A stretch of DNA of 30,348 nucleotides from Oribacterium sp. (GCA_004554245.1 SFND01000027.1:1-30348); one strand, 5' to 3'; numbered from the stretch's first letter, positions 22,147 through 30,348 are shown. The notes: generated by a model from the sequence alone, not told the origin. Program-made: numbers and translations.

Positions 22147-23334
22147 TCAGTAGCCGAGCCACGCGCCGTCTGCGCCGACGTGAAGACCATCCGGGGTAGT
22201 CGTGTTCGTCAGCATTGCCCCGAAGGTGCCGTCGTGCAGCTGGTTGAAGTAGTAGAACTTATCGTTGATCTTCCACCAGCCATGGAGCATCGCGCCGTAG
22301 GTGGCGCCCTCGGTCGTATTGAGCAGATACCAGCGGCCATCCACACGCTGGAGGCCAGTCAGCATCGCGCCGTCCGATCCCATGAGATACCAGTTGAGGC
22401 CGTCCGGACAGATCCAGCCGGTCAGGAACTGATTGCCGGCGATGTAGTACCACTTATTCATGTACTGCATCCACTGTCCGCTGCCCGTGCCGGTCACACC
22501 GGTCGGATTCAGGGCGCTCGCCGGACTGCCCTGCTGGAGGTTGAAGCCCGGACCGAAGACCTTTTCTGCGTTGTTCTTTACCTTAACGGTCGAGTTACTC
22601 GTCACGATCGCGTTGGAACGCGCGGTCGGGATCGAGAAGCTGTAATCGGATTCGGTCTTATCACCATCGACCGTCGCGTCATCACAGATGAACATGGACT
22701 TCGCGATGAAACCGCCGCCATCGCCGGAGGCCGCTGCCTGAACGGAGATGTGGTCGACCGAGCGGCCACCCGAGCTGTAGCTGGAGACATTGACCGCGTG
22801 CTTCGGACCGGTCACCGAGGTTTTATTCTCGTGATAATCACCGTCTGCGTCCGTCCAGTAGATGTAGACGTTATACTTCGTCGCGTACATCACCTTATCC
22901 CAGCTGATCTCGTCGCCGTTATGCTCGAAGCCGGTCGGATTCTTCAGTACGTAGAACGGGTAGGTGGTGCAGCGGAGGCGGATCGCGTTTTCGTTCCGGC
23001 TCAGCATCTCGACCTTCGTCGCGCCGAGGACCTCGACGGCACAGGTTTCGGTGAAGCTGTTGCCCGCCATCGGGTGAACCTCGATCGTGTAGGTGTAGGA
23101 CTTGCCCGGCTTCGTGCGATCGCCGGAGGTGCTGTAATCATACACGAAGTAGAGATGATCGTAGGTCGCCGGCTCCTCACCGCTCGACATGTCGCCGGCG
23201 GTCATGCTGCTCTCCTCTTCCGGGGCCAGATCGATGCGGACCGTGCTGATCCCGGCTGCCAGGGCCGTCATCGCGCTCATCGCAGACAGCATCACACAGG
23301 CTGCCGCCGTCAGGAAAAACGTACGGAGTTTCAT
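22147..23334 (-). CDS. Secreted protein with C-terminal cell-wall-binding repeats
   Basis: The 395-residue protein has a clear signal peptide (residues 1-27, ending TALAAG), a middle region of beta-rich sequence with no recognised catalytic motif (about 30-280), and a C-terminal run of aromatic/glycine repeats of the choline-binding (CW_binding_1) type (about 290-395: WMQYMNKWYYIAGNQFLTGW, GLNWYLMGSDGAMLTG, GRWYLLNTTEGATYGAML, KFYYFNQLHDGTFGAML). Such repeats bind cell-wall polymers. The start has AAAGGAG at about 9-14 nt. It is monocistronic with its own promoter. It probably acts in the envelope as an adhesin or structural protein; that is inference. Confidence 0.82.
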   Translation of the reverse strand: MKLRTFFLTAAACVMLSAMSAMTALAAGISTVRIDLAPEEESSMTAGDMSSGEEPATYDHLYFVYDYSTSGDRTKPGKSYTYTIEVHPMAGNSFTETCAVEVLGATKVEMLSRNENAIRLRCTTYPFYVLKNPTGFEHNGDEISWDKVMYATKYNVYIYWTDADGDYHENKTSVTGPKHAVNVSSYSSGGRSVDHISVQAAASGDGGGFIAKSMFICDDATVDGDKTESDYSFSIPTARSNAIVTSNSTVKVKNNAEKVFGPGFNLQQGSPASALNPTGVTGTGSGQWMQYMNKWYYIAGNQFLTGWICPDGLNWYLMGSDGAMLTGLQRVDGRWYLLNTTEGATYGAMLHGWWKINDKFYYFNQLHDGTFGAMLTNTTTPDGLHVGADGAWLGY

Positions 23335-23408
23335 CCTCGCTGCTCCTTTCTTTTCTATATCATGAACCTTTTCGAAGGGTTCGTAAAGTGTCGATAATGC
23401 ATCATCTT

Positions 23409-23437
23409 ATTGTACCAAGTTATGCAGGGGTTTTCAA
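23409..23437 (-). promoter_or_regulatory. Promoter of the cell-wall-binding protein gene
   Basis: On the minus strand TTGAAA (23437-23432) and TACAAT (23414-23409) are 17 bp apart. The leader is about 70 nt and contains a GAACC/GGTTC hairpin. Confidence 0.7.
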
Positions 23438-23461
23438 TAAGAGGGCGTCTACTGTTCAGAC

Positions 23462-23530
23462 AGGGAACCCGGAGGGGCGGCAACGGAGGCACAGTACTCC
23501 GAGACCGGTTCAATCTAAGCCGGGGACCCT
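23462..23530 (+). repeat. 22-nt-loop hairpin repeat, copy B
   Basis: The arms CGGAG (23470-23474) and CTCCG (23497-23501) enclose a 22-nt loop (23475-23496) ending in GCACAGTA. As in copy A, GAGACCGG, AATCTAA and CCGG follow, and outer arms AGGG/CCCT can close the structure. It lies 25 bp upstream of the cell-wall gene's promoter and 88 bp left of array copy 2. Confidence 0.7.
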
Positions 23531-23554
23531 AAGCGGCACTAGGCCCTCTGCAAT

Positions 23555-23583
23555 CGCTGAGTTTTCTTTATGAAAACTCAGCG
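23555..23583 (+). terminator. Strong compact hairpin left of array copy 2
   Basis: A perfect 12-bp stem, CGCTGAGTTTTC (23555-23566) with its complement (23572-23583), has a 5-nt loop. The following bases (TTGCTTG) are only moderately T-rich. It has terminator shape but no gene reads into it on the plus strand; it could end a transcript of repeat B, if there is one, or insulate the array. Confidence 0.5.
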
Positions 23584-23617
23584 TTGCTTGCCGCCCCTTC
23601 GTAGCCCCTGGCTAACG

Positions 23618-24044
23618 TTCCTATCCAATATGGTTTGATTATGAAAATACTGGATATGTTTTTTGCCTGTAAGCATGACAGGCGGCTGCAAACTATCCAC
23701 TCTTAGGCGATTTCAAAAATACTGGATACGAAAAACCTTATTTCCTAAGAGGAATCCGGGCTCGCGTATCCAGTATTTAAAAAAAGAAGTGTTATTGGAT
23801 ATCTGCCGAAAGAAAATCTTCTCTGAAGTCAGAAATACATATCCACTATTTTAAAAAGCGAGGATTATTCGATGGTACGCATATATGCGTATGCCTGATT
23901 TCGCAGAAAACTATCCAATAAGCTCCTTATTTCGAAATCGTGGATATTTTAGCTCTGCGCACAAAAATGATAGATGGTGCTAAAAATATCCACGATTTCA
24001 AAATTAACCGGTTATTAGATAGTGCCATCCATCTTCATCCAGTT
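23618..24044 (+). repeat. 427-bp TATCCA/TGGATA periodic array, copy 2
   Basis: This copy aligns to 10432-10858 without gaps (constant offset 13,186). Its six 35-nt units are at 23622-23656, 23694-23728, 23767-23801, 23840-23874, 23912-23946 and 23987-24021. By hand count 22 of 210 unit positions differ between copies, against about 51 of 190 spacer positions. The hairpin around spacer 2 is a perfect 14 bp here (a G-T pair in copy 1 is A-T or G-C here), and spacer 4 keeps the palindrome TACGCATATATGCGTA (23876-23891). The right end of unit 4 has decayed (CGATG). Spacer 1 has a different sequence with its own hairpin (GCCTGT/ACAGGC). Confidence 0.85.
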
Positions 24045-24210
24045 CATCAGTTAAAATTTCCGGGCCGCGCGCGATAATCGTCTGGAAATCGAGCAGTATT
24101 CCAGCGCGGCAGAGTTACCGTTCACAGGTGTACTGATCAGGCAGAGGGGCCGGTTTACGAGTGAACAGTAATGGCCAGACTGTTACGTTTCTACATCGCC
24201 ATGTAAGCGC

Positions 24211-24239
24211 TTTCCATACTGCGCCATCGGTGATATAAT
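24211..24239 (+). promoter_or_regulatory. Promoter of the HIT gene
   Basis: TTTCCA (24211-24216) and TATAAT (24234-24239) are separated by 17 bp, and TGA before the -10 gives an extended -10 element. The leader is about 55 nt and ends in the AAGGAGG site of the HIT gene. Confidence 0.7.
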
Positions 24240-24301
24240 CGTAGAGAATGAACATAAGCGTGCTGGTCGACAGCATTGGCATGAAAAAGGAGGATTTTGA
24301 T

Positions 24302-24748
24302 ATGGCAGATATGGCGAAGGAACATCCAGACTGTGCATACTGCGCAAAGGGCGAGCTGGTAAAGAAGTTCGGTTATGAGATCTGTGAGCTGCCGGCTTCC
24401 ACCGTTTATCTTTTCAAGGAGCAGAGCCATCCGGGCAGATGCATCGTGGCATCGAAGCACCACGTATCCGAGATGCTGGAGCTCAGCGAGGCAGATCGCG
24501 CAGCATTTATCGCGGATGTCGTAACGGTTGCCAATGCGATTCATGCGGTATGCCACCCGAACAAGCTGAACTACGGTATGTACGGCGACACGGGCTGCCA
24601 TCTTCACATGCACCTCGTTCCGAAGTATAAGGATCAGTTCGAGTGGGGCGGCACCTTCGCGATGGATCCGAACATGAATAAGATCACCGACGAGGCCGAG
24701 CTCGAGAAGATCGCTGCACCGCTTCGCGACGCGATTCTCGGAAAGTGA
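24302..24748 (+). CDS. HIT family protein
   Basis: The 148-residue protein has the histidine triad HLHMHLVP near residues 100-107, which forms the nucleotide-binding and catalytic site of HIT hydrolases/transferases acting on nucleoside phosphates and phosphoramidates. An N-terminal CAYC pair (CPDCAYCAKGE region) suggests a metal site, as in some HIT proteins. The start at 24302 is preferred over the upstream ATG at 24248 because AAGGAGG stands 8 nt ahead and the family begins here. It is probably cytoplasmic and monocistronic. The substrate is not readable. Confidence 0.9.
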   Translation: MADMAKEHPDCAYCAKGELVKKFGYEICELPASTVYLFKEQSHPGRCIVASKHHVSEMLELSEADRAAFIADVVTVANAIHAVCHPNKLNYGMYGDTGCHLHMHLVPKYKDQFEWGGTFAMDPNMNKITDEAELEKIAAPLRDAILGK

Positions 24749-24817
24749 TCCGAAAATCCAGCTGTTTGAAGCTGGCCGGTTCCCATTTATAGAAACGGGG
24801 ATCCATGTCTGTGAACT

Positions 24818-24856
24818 TAAAAGAGGAAGACACTGTATGGGTGCCTTCCTCTTTTA
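24818..24856 (+). terminator. Intrinsic terminator of the HIT gene
   Basis: A 12-bp stem (TAAAAGAGGAAG, 24818-24829, with CTTCCTCTTTTA, 24845-24856) ends in TTTT and is flanked by A-rich and T-rich runs. Confidence 0.85.
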
Positions 24857-24879
24857 TAATCGTATACGATATAGGCATT

Positions 24880-24914
24880 AAAAGGCGGGAGGATATCGAT
24901 TCCTCCCGCCTTTT
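24880..24914 (-). terminator. Terminator of the threonine aldolase gene
   Basis: A perfect 14-bp stem (24880-24893 with 24901-24914, GGCGGGAGGA core) has a 7-nt loop and A/T flanks on both sides, so it can stop transcripts from either direction. It lies 35 bp after the aldolase stop codon. Confidence 0.88.
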
Positions 24915-24948
24915 CAGATCACGAACCGGCGATATGGCCAGCATCCAT

Positions 24949-25995
24949 TCAAATATCCTTTACTTCGTCGAGAATCTCCGCAAGGGCAGCGACCTGTGCG
25001 CTCGTGGTCGCCCAGGAGCTGCAGAAGCGGACGACCATCTGGTCCTCGCCGTACGGCTCCCATGGGGTGCAGATGACGTCCCGTGCCTTCAGCGCCTCAA
25101 GCATCGTCTTCGGCAGGATCACAAACTGCTGGTTCGTCGGAGAGTTCAGGAAAAACGCGTAGCCGCGGTCACGGAAAACCGCTTTGAGCTCCTCTGCGCG
25201 GTCGATGGCATTGACCGAAATCTGCGTGTAGAGGCTGTCGGTGAACAGCGCGTCGAACTGCACGGCGTTGAGGCGGCCCTTCGCGAGCAGCGCGCCATGC
25301 TCCTTGATCATCGTCACCATCTGCTTCGGTGCCCCGCCGTGCGGATACACGACAGCCTCGCCACAGAGTGCGCCGACCTTCGTGCCACCGATGTAGAACA
25401 CATCCGTGAGTCGGGCAATGTCTTCGATCGTTACGTCGGTGTCACGGCTCATGAGTCCGTAGCCGAGACGTGCGCCATCGAGGAAGAGCGGAAGCTTCCA
25501 CTTCCGGCAGACCTCAGCGATCGCCTCGAGCTCCGCCTTCCGGTAGAGCGTGCCGTACTCCGTCGGATGGCTGATGTAGACCATGCCCGGGAACACCATG
25601 TGATCGTGGTCGCCGTCCGCATAGAACGCTGCCACCATGTGGTCGAGCTCCGCGGCATCCATCTTGCCGTCGTGGCTCGGAAGCGCCAGGACCTTGTGTC
25701 CCGTGAACTCGATGGCGCCCGCCTCATGACAGTTGACATGACCGGACTGCACAGCGACCACACCCTCGTACATCCGAAGCGTCGTATCGATCACCGTCTG
25801 GTTCGTCTGCGTGCCACCGGTCAGGAAAAAGATTTCCGCCTCCGGATGTCCGATGAATGCACGGATCTTCTCCTTCGCACGGTCACTGTAGATATCGGTA
25901 CCGTAGCCCGTCAGCTGCTCCATATTCGTCCGTGTCAGTGCCTCCAGCACCTTCGGATGACAGCCCTCTGTATAATCACTTGCAAAATTCAGCAT
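24949..25995 (-). CDS. ltaE: Low-specificity threonine aldolase / beta-eliminating lyase
   Basis: The 348-residue enzyme is a PLP-dependent fold-type I protein that splits L-threonine or allo-threonine into glycine and acetaldehyde. It shows the FLTGGTQTNQT cofactor-phosphate motif (about 57-67), HVNCHEAGAIEFTGHKV (about 86-102), FLDGARLGYGL (171-181) with the PLP-pairing Asp, and the lysine that binds PLP in YIGGTKVGAL (K206). The start at 25995 is supported by AGGAGG 6 nt upstream; an open frame to 26133 lacks a site and family similarity. It has its own promoter and terminator. Activity on related beta-hydroxy amino acids is possible. Confidence 0.9.
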   Translation of the reverse strand: MLNFASDYTEGCHPKVLEALTRTNMEQLTGYGTDIYSDRAKEKIRAFIGHPEAEIFFLTGGTQTNQTVIDTTLRMYEGVVAVQSGHVNCHEAGAIEFTGHKVLALPSHDGKMDAAELDHMVAAFYADGDHDHMVFPGMVYISHPTEYGTLYRKAELEAIAEVCRKWKLPLFLDGARLGYGLMSRDTDVTIEDIARLTDVFYIGGTKVGALCGEAVVYPHGGAPKQMVTMIKEHGALLAKGRLNAVQFDALFTDSLYTQISVNAIDRAEELKAVFRDRGYAFFLNSPTNQQFVILPKTMLEALKARDVICTPWEPYGEDQMVVRFCSSWATTSAQVAALAEILDEVKDI

Positions 25996-26047
25996 GATCG
26001 TCCTCCTGGATTTCTCTCCGCCCTGAGCGGAAACATATATAAGTGAG

Positions 26048-26076
26048 ATTTTAGCACTGCACGGCGTTAAAGCCAA
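26048..26076 (-). promoter_or_regulatory. Promoter of the threonine aldolase gene
   Basis: On the minus strand TTGGCT (26076-26071) and TAAAAT (26053-26048) are 17 bp apart, and TGC before the -10 gives an extended -10 element. The leader is about 45 nt. Confidence 0.65.
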
Positions 26077-26139
26077 CTGATTTGAAGATTTTGATGACGT
26101 CCCTGTCGTCTGCCGAAAATGTACCTCCTGCAAGCAGAA

Positions 26140-26165
26140 AATCCAGTCGAAAAGGCGACTGGATT
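26140..26165 (-). terminator. Hairpin with minus-strand T-run
   Basis: AATCCAGTCG (26140-26149) pairs perfectly with CGACTGGATT (26156-26165). On the minus strand it runs into TTTTCTGC, so it may stop transcripts coming from the M20 hydrolase gene before they reach the aldolase promoter. Confidence 0.55.
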
Positions 26166-26290
26166 CATATAAGTTTCGAACCTCCGGCTGCCGTCCGCCG
26201 TGTCACGAGTGAACAGTAACGTTTTGCCAGGGGCAGCGGAGAGGTAGCCTATCAAAGCCATATAGAAGAATACTCCATAGCCCCTTAAGG

Positions 26291-26346
26291 AAAAATAGTG
26301 GAGAAATAATGGAAAATACTGTAAAAATAGTGGAGAAATAATGGAA
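26291..26346 (+). repeat. 24-bp perfect direct repeat, period 32
   Basis: The 24-nt segments 26291-26314 and 26323-26346 are identical (beginning AAAAATAGTGGAGAAAT), with 8 bp between them. They lie in the non-coding, AT-rich gap between the aldolase promoter and the M20 hydrolase. Confidence 0.8.
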
Positions 26347-26355
26347 TTTTGAATC

Positions 26356-26448
26356 GTTCCGCAACTCGTAAACCAGCGTATCCGTTCCTATACGCTCAGC
26401 GATTTTGCAAAGAATCATGAAGCTGAGATCCTGAAGGAAATCGGATAG
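26356..26448 (+). pseudogene. Possible C-terminal gene remnant
   Basis: A 30-residue frame ends in a stop at 26446-26448 and reads like the polar helical C-terminus of a protein (YTLSDFAKNHEAEILKEIG). It lacks a start codon and is closed upstream by a stop just before 26356. It may be the tail of a deleted gene. I did not recognise the family, and chance cannot be excluded. Confidence 0.2.
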
Positions 26449-26460
26449 GCACAACAGTGC

Positions 26461-27675
26461 TCATGATAACTCTTTTAACACGTCACACAGCAGTTCAAAG
26501 CCCGTCTGTATGTCCGCTGCAGCGGTGGCTTCTGCCGGATTATGACTGATACCTCCGATACTCGGCACGAAAATCATCGCGGTCGGGAAATGCTTTCCGA
26601 ACACCATCGAGTCATGACCGGCACCACTGTTCATATGCTTATATGCCAGTTGTTTTTCTTTACAGTGCCGTTCGATCACCTGAATCACGTTCGGATCCAT
26701 CTGTGCGGACGCCAGGCAATGATTCTTGCTAAGCCGGGTCTTAAAGCCCTTGCGTTCGATGGATTCCAGCGCACGCTTCAGAATCACTTCATCCTGAAGC
26801 AGTGCCTCTTCACTGCCATCACGCATATCGATGCGCAGATCTACGTGATCTGCGATGACGTTCTGCATCCCAGGAAATACCTGCAGCATGCCATAGGTCA
26901 GGGTGGCGGAAGGGGCCTGCTCCATCATCTGACGGGTAGACTCTGTGATAAATTCCGCAGCAGCTACCACCGGATCGTGCCGTAACGGCATCGAGGTGGT
27001 GCCTGCATGGTTCTGGCTTCCCTGAATGGTCAGCTCATAGTTAAAGATACCGACGATACTGTCCACAATACCGATCTGCTTCTGCTCACTTTCAAGCACC
27101 GGTCCCTGTTCGATATGTAGCTCTACGATCGCTCGAATATCGTCACGTTTCGCGCTTTTCAGCGCTTCCGGCTGATACCCGGCAGATAACAGTGCTTCAC
27201 GAAGTGTGACACCATCACGGCCGACTTCCTCAAGATCCTCCTCTTTCAGCGTGCCACAGATCGCACGGCTCCCCTGACAGCCAGAAGCGAAACGACTGCC
27301 CTCTTCCTCCATCAGACCGACCACTTCCAGGCTGTGCTTCGGAACGTAGCCCGACTGTTTGAGGTATCCCAGCGCGGCTACACCGGTCACAACGCCCAGT
27401 GCGCCATCATATTTTCCACCATTCTTTACAGTATCCAAGTGGGATCCCGTCAGTACGGTACCTGGCTCTGTCCCCGGAAGCCGCCCATACACGTTCCCGA
27501 TCGCATCCTCCCTGTATTCCAGCCCCTGCTCTTCGATCCACCCACGCAGGATGTTCTTCGCGATTCTGTCTTCCGGGGTATACGCTGCACGCCAGATCTC
27601 TCCGTCGATACGTGTCGCATCGGCCAGCTGACACAGCATCTCTTCTATTTTCAACCCAGCTTCGTTTCCCATCAT
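26461..27675 (-). CDS. M20 family amidohydrolase (N-carbamoyl-amino acid hydrolase / allantoate amidohydrolase type)
   Basis: The 404-residue enzyme belongs to the Zn-dependent hydantoinase/carbamylase branch of M20. It shows TGSHLDTVKNGGKYDGALGV (about 78-97; metal His and bridging Asp), EEEGSRFASGCQGSRA (metal Glu), HIEQGPVLES with a metal His, and the C-terminal NSGAGHDSMVFG with the last metal His. Such enzymes cleave an N-carbamoyl or ureido group from amino acids or allantoate. The ATG at 27675 is chosen over the GTG at 27684 because GAGGTGA lies just upstream. It follows hsdR by 67 bp on the same strand; no clear promoter or terminator separates them. The exact substrate is undetermined. 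Confidence 0.88.
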   Translation of the reverse strand: MMGNEAGLKIEEMLCQLADATRIDGEIWRAAYTPEDRIAKNILRGWIEEQGLEYREDAIGNVYGRLPGTEPGTVLTGSHLDTVKNGGKYDGALGVVTGVAALGYLKQSGYVPKHSLEVVGLMEEEGSRFASGCQGSRAICGTLKEEDLEEVGRDGVTLREALLSAGYQPEALKSAKRDDIRAIVELHIEQGPVLESEQKQIGIVDSIVGIFNYELTIQGSQNHAGTTSMPLRHDPVVAAAEFITESTRQMMEQAPSATLTYGMLQVFPGMQNVIADHVDLRIDMRDGSEEALLQDEVILKRALESIERKGFKTRLSKNHCLASAQMDPNVIQVIERHCKEKQLAYKHMNSGAGHDSMVFGKHFPTAMIFVPSIGGISHNPAEATAAADIQTGFELLCDVLKELS

Positions 27676-27742
27676 AAATGTCACCTCATTTTATCGGCTG
27701 TTTTCTGTCAATATTTCCCGAAATCGGATAGGCCATCCGCAA

Positions 27743-30348
27743 TCATTCATCATATCCATACTGCACTGGTCTTTCAGCGACCATGCTTAAATCCGGTTGC
27801 GGCTGGTATGAATACTTCGGCCTGTCATATTCATGCTGCCCCATATCATTGTTATCCGTCCACAGCTCACACTGTGTCATCACCGTCTGCACAGCATCAT
27901 CCATGCCTTCCGGCGGATAACGATGACTTCTGAGCAGACGTTTTATCATGATACGCATCCTCGCTCTTGCCGAGTCTCGCTTCTGCCAGTCGATTGTACG
28001 ATTTTTGCGTAATGTATCTGCCAGCTCTTTGGTAATCGCAATCAGCTCTTCATTTTCATAAAAATCCTTGATTGCCTGTGGCTTCGTCAACGCATCATAA
28101 AATGCCAGTTCATCTGCTGTCAGTCCGAGCTGCTCTCCTTCTTTATTTGCCGCCGCAATCTGCTGTGCAAGATTTAACAGTTCCTCGATAACCTGCTCGT
28201 TCGTCAACATGCCGTTCAGATAAGCATTCATTGCCCTCTGAATGATCTCGCTGAACTTCTGCGATTTTACGACATTCGTATGACGGTAAATCTGTACCTG
28301 CTCTGCAATCAGCTTTTTCAACAGCTCTACGGCGAGATTTTTCTCCTTCATCTTCGAAATTTCCTCAAGGAATTTCGGATCAAAGAGTGAAAATTCCCTA
28401 TCAACATCTGAGAAAAGATTAATGACACCTTCGCTCTGCACGCTGGCTTTCAGAAGCTCGTTAATCCGGGCATTCATTTCCGGCAGAGATATCTTCTTGC
28501 CTTCGCCCTGGTTCATAAGCCGCGTTACAAGCACGCGCACAGATTCAAAGAATGCCGCTTCTACGCGCATATCCTTCTCTACCAGAGAAGAACACAGCGA
28601 TAACGCCTGTCCGAGAAGCAGTCCTTCTTTCAGAAAGTCCTCACGCTCCTGCTCCTTATCTACGCCAACGATAAAATTCACTGCGCCACTGATCGCTTTC
28701 GAGCGTTCCAGATTCGTGCCACTTATGAACTTCGAATAGTTATATCCATGGAACAGATCCCGGCAAATCGACAGCTTTTCGAGGAACTTCGGATATGCTA
28801 CCTTTGCAATATCCGTATCTCCATAATTCTTCTTATCGCGGGCGGTATAGTCGTTCATCGCCTGCTTAAGAGCAGATGCGATTCCCACATAATCTACAAC
28901 GAGGCCGCCTTCCTTGTTGCCAAATACACGATTAACTCTCGCAATGGCCTGCATCAGGTTATAGCCCTGCATCGGCTTATAAACATACATGGTAGCCAGG
29001 GACGGAACATCAAAGCCTGTCAGCCACATATCTACAACGATCGCGATCTTGAGCGGACTGTCATTATCCTTAAACTGTTTTGCAAGTTCATCCTTGCGAT
29101 GCTTATTCCCTATGATTTTATTCCATTCCTCTGGATCCTTGTTGCTGCTGGTCATGACAACAGCAACCTTCTCTGTCCATGACGGACGCAACTGGAGGAT
29201 GCGCTCATATATCTTCATGGCAATTTGCCGCGAATACGCTACGATCATTGCCTTTCCGGTCAGCAGACTGGCACGATAATTTTCGTAGTGGTTCAGGATA
29301 TCATCCACCAGCGAATGGATGGTCTTCTCATTACCGAGAATAGCCTCCATCTGTCCCAGCTCTCTTTTGCTTTTCTCAATGACACCAGGATCCGCATTAT
29401 TCGCCATGATATCGTATTCCTGATCGATGAGTTTCAGTGTCTGCTCATCCAGCTTCAGCTTAATGACACGGCTCTCGTAATATACTGGACGGGTGGCACC
29501 ATCCTCCACTGCCTGCGTCATATCATAAATATCGATATAATCACCAAACACCTCACAAGTGTTGCGATCTTTCAGAGAAATAGGTGTACCGGTAAATCCG
29601 ATGAAGGTCGCATTCGGCAGGGCATTTCGGATGATACGCGCAGAACCGATTTTGATTTCACCGGTCTTAGCGTCGACCTTTTCCTTTAAGCCATACTGTC
29701 CACGATGCGCCTCGTCCGCCATAACCACAATATTTCTACGTTCAGAAAGGCAATCGAAGGACTCCTCGAACTTCTGCATGGTGGTAAAGATGATACCGTT
29801 CGCTTTTCTGCCATCCAGCAGTTTCTTCAAATGTGCGCGACTCTCAGCGTGAACCGGTTCCTGACGCAGGAAGTCCTTACACTTTGCAAACTGCCCATAC
29901 AGCTGGTCATCCAAATCATTACGGTCTGTGATGACCACAATGGTCGGACTGTCCAGCGCATCCTGCAGACGATGTGCATAGAAAACCATCGACAGGGATT
30001 TTCCGCTGCCTTGCGTATGCCAGAACACGCCGCCCTTACCATCCGTTTTCGTAGCGCGCCTGGTAGATGCTACCGCCTTATTGACTGCAAAATACTGATG
30101 GTATCCTGCCAGAATCTTAAACTGTTTTGTACCCTCATTCGAGAAACAAATAAAGTTCTTTATGATATCCAGAAAGCGTGCCTTTTCAAAGATGCCCTCA
30201 AAGAAGGTATCAAACTGAGCATACTGCGTATTCTCGTAGCTGCCGTCCTTGGTTTTCCACTCCATGAAGCGATCTTCGCCGGATGTGATCGTGCCGGCCT
30301 TTGAAGTCATAAGATCACTCATGACACAGATACAGTTGTAGATAAACA
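27743..30348 (-). CDS. hsdR: Type I restriction enzyme, HsdR subunit (N-terminal part outside window)
   Basis: About 868 residues of HsdR are visible; the frame stays open to the right edge, so the N-terminal nuclease part is cut by the window and the Met at 30322 is internal. The superfamily 2 translocase motor shows Walker A FWHTQGSGKSLSM, DEAHRGQYG (motif II), IGFTGTPIS (motif III) and the later motif VDMWLTGFDVPSLATMYVYKP, with IARVNRVF as motif VI. The C-terminal helical region for assembly with HsdM is present. HsdR uses ATP to pull DNA and cuts it at a distance when the HsdM/HsdS site is unmethylated. Partners hsdM and hsdS would lie to the right. Base composition is lower in GC than the central genes, which fits horizontal gain. 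Confidence 0.93.
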   Translation of the reverse strand, partial: FIYNCICVMSDLMTSKAGTITSGEDRFMEWKTKDGSYENTQYAQFDTFFEGIFEKARFLDIIKNFICFSNEGTKQFKILAGYHQYFAVNKAVASTRRATKTDGKGGVFWHTQGSGKSLSMVFYAHRLQDALDSPTIVVITDRNDLDDQLYGQFAKCKDFLRQEPVHAESRAHLKKLLDGRKANGIIFTTMQKFEESFDCLSERRNIVVMADEAHRGQYGLKEKVDAKTGEIKIGSARIIRNALPNATFIGFTGTPISLKDRNTCEVFGDYIDIYDMTQAVEDGATRPVYYESRVIKLKLDEQTLKLIDQEYDIMANNADPGVIEKSKRELGQMEAILGNEKTIHSLVDDILNHYENYRASLLTGKAMIVAYSRQIAMKIYERILQLRPSWTEKVAVVMTSSNKDPEEWNKIIGNKHRKDELAKQFKDNDSPLKIAIVVDMWLTGFDVPSLATMYVYKPMQGYNLMQAIARVNRVFGNKEGGLVVDYVGIASALKQAMNDYTARDKKNYGDTDIAKVAYPKFLEKLSICRDLFHGYNYSKFISGTNLERSKAISGAVNFIVGVDKEQEREDFLKEGLLLGQALSLCSSLVEKDMRVEAAFFESVRVLVTRLMNQGEGKKISLPEMNARINELLKASVQSEGVINLFSDVDREFSLFDPKFLEEISKMKEKNLAVELLKKLIAEQVQIYRHTNVVKSQKFSEIIQRAMNAYLNGMLTNEQVIEELLNLAQQIAAANKEGEQLGLTADELAFYDALTKPQAIKDFYENEELIAITKELADTLRKNRTIDWQKRDSARARMRIMIKRLLRSHRYPPEGMDDAVQTVMTQCELWTDNNDMGQHEYDRPKYSYQPQPDLSMVAERPVQYGYDE

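Noticed and set aside
24160..26220. Shared GAGTGAACAGTAA at about 24160 and 26208
   Set aside because: Only 13 bp, with no shared flanks or structure; too little to call a repeat family.
27690..27712. TTGACA upstream of the M20 gene as its promoter
   Set aside because: The only -10-like box (TAAAAT) is 12 bp away, too close for a standard promoter.

Overview
The window looks like a chromosome segment of a fairly GC-rich Firmicute, most likely class Clostridia and probably Lachnospiraceae. The evidence is the gene families (MutS2 with Smr domain, YhaM-type exonuclease, ROK glucokinase with a DUF5711 neighbour, XRE-cupin regulator next to potABCD, choline-binding-type cell-wall repeats) and mostly strong AGGAGG-like ribosome binding sites. 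Species cannot be named from the sequence alone. No rRNA, tRNA or cas gene was seen.

Layout. 1-2850: insertion-sequence zone, with the tnpA/tnpB end of an IS66 element running off the left edge, then an IS110-family recombinase with a structured leader that is a good bridge-RNA candidate. 3062-10091 (minus strand): rlmD-type 23S rRNA methyltransferase, the polyamine importer potABCD, and its likely XRE-cupin regulator. 10119-11068: about 950 bp non-coding, holding a set of phased regulator-operator repeats and copy 1 of an unusual 427-bp array. 11069-17351: yhaM-like exonuclease (+), an HtrA-like protein that has lost its catalytic His (-), mutS2 (+) and an OmpR-type response regulator (+). 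17422-22017 (minus): sensor kinase, ROK glucokinase, DUF5711 propeller protein and nucleotidyltransferase in tight tandem. 22147-23334: secreted cell-wall-binding protein. 23335-24301: non-coding, with copy 2 of the 427-bp array. 24302-27675: HIT protein, threonine aldolase, M20 amidohydrolase. 27743 to the right edge: C-terminal part of a type I restriction HsdR subunit.

The most unusual feature is the pair of gap-free 427-bp arrays (10432-10858 and 23618-24044, same strand, 13,186 bp apart). Each holds six 35-nt units of the form TATCCA-N23-TGGATA, repeated every 72-75 bp (about seven helical turns), separated by 37-40-nt spacers that can be closed into hairpins by the flanking half-sites. 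Between the copies the units are about 90% identical and the spacers about 73% (hand count), so selection seems to act on the units and stems. I know of no described element with this layout. A second, smaller repeat family (a CGGAG/CTCCG hairpin with an exactly 22-nt loop ending GCACAGTA) occurs four times, two of them near the arrays.

Other points of interest: htrA-like and mutS2 diverge from overlapping promoters whose -10 boxes lie 6-7 nt before the start codons, suggesting two leaderless mRNAs; the response regulator has a linker of about 120 residues and is convergent with the nearest kinase; and the IS110 leader stem contains the recombinase's ribosome binding site.
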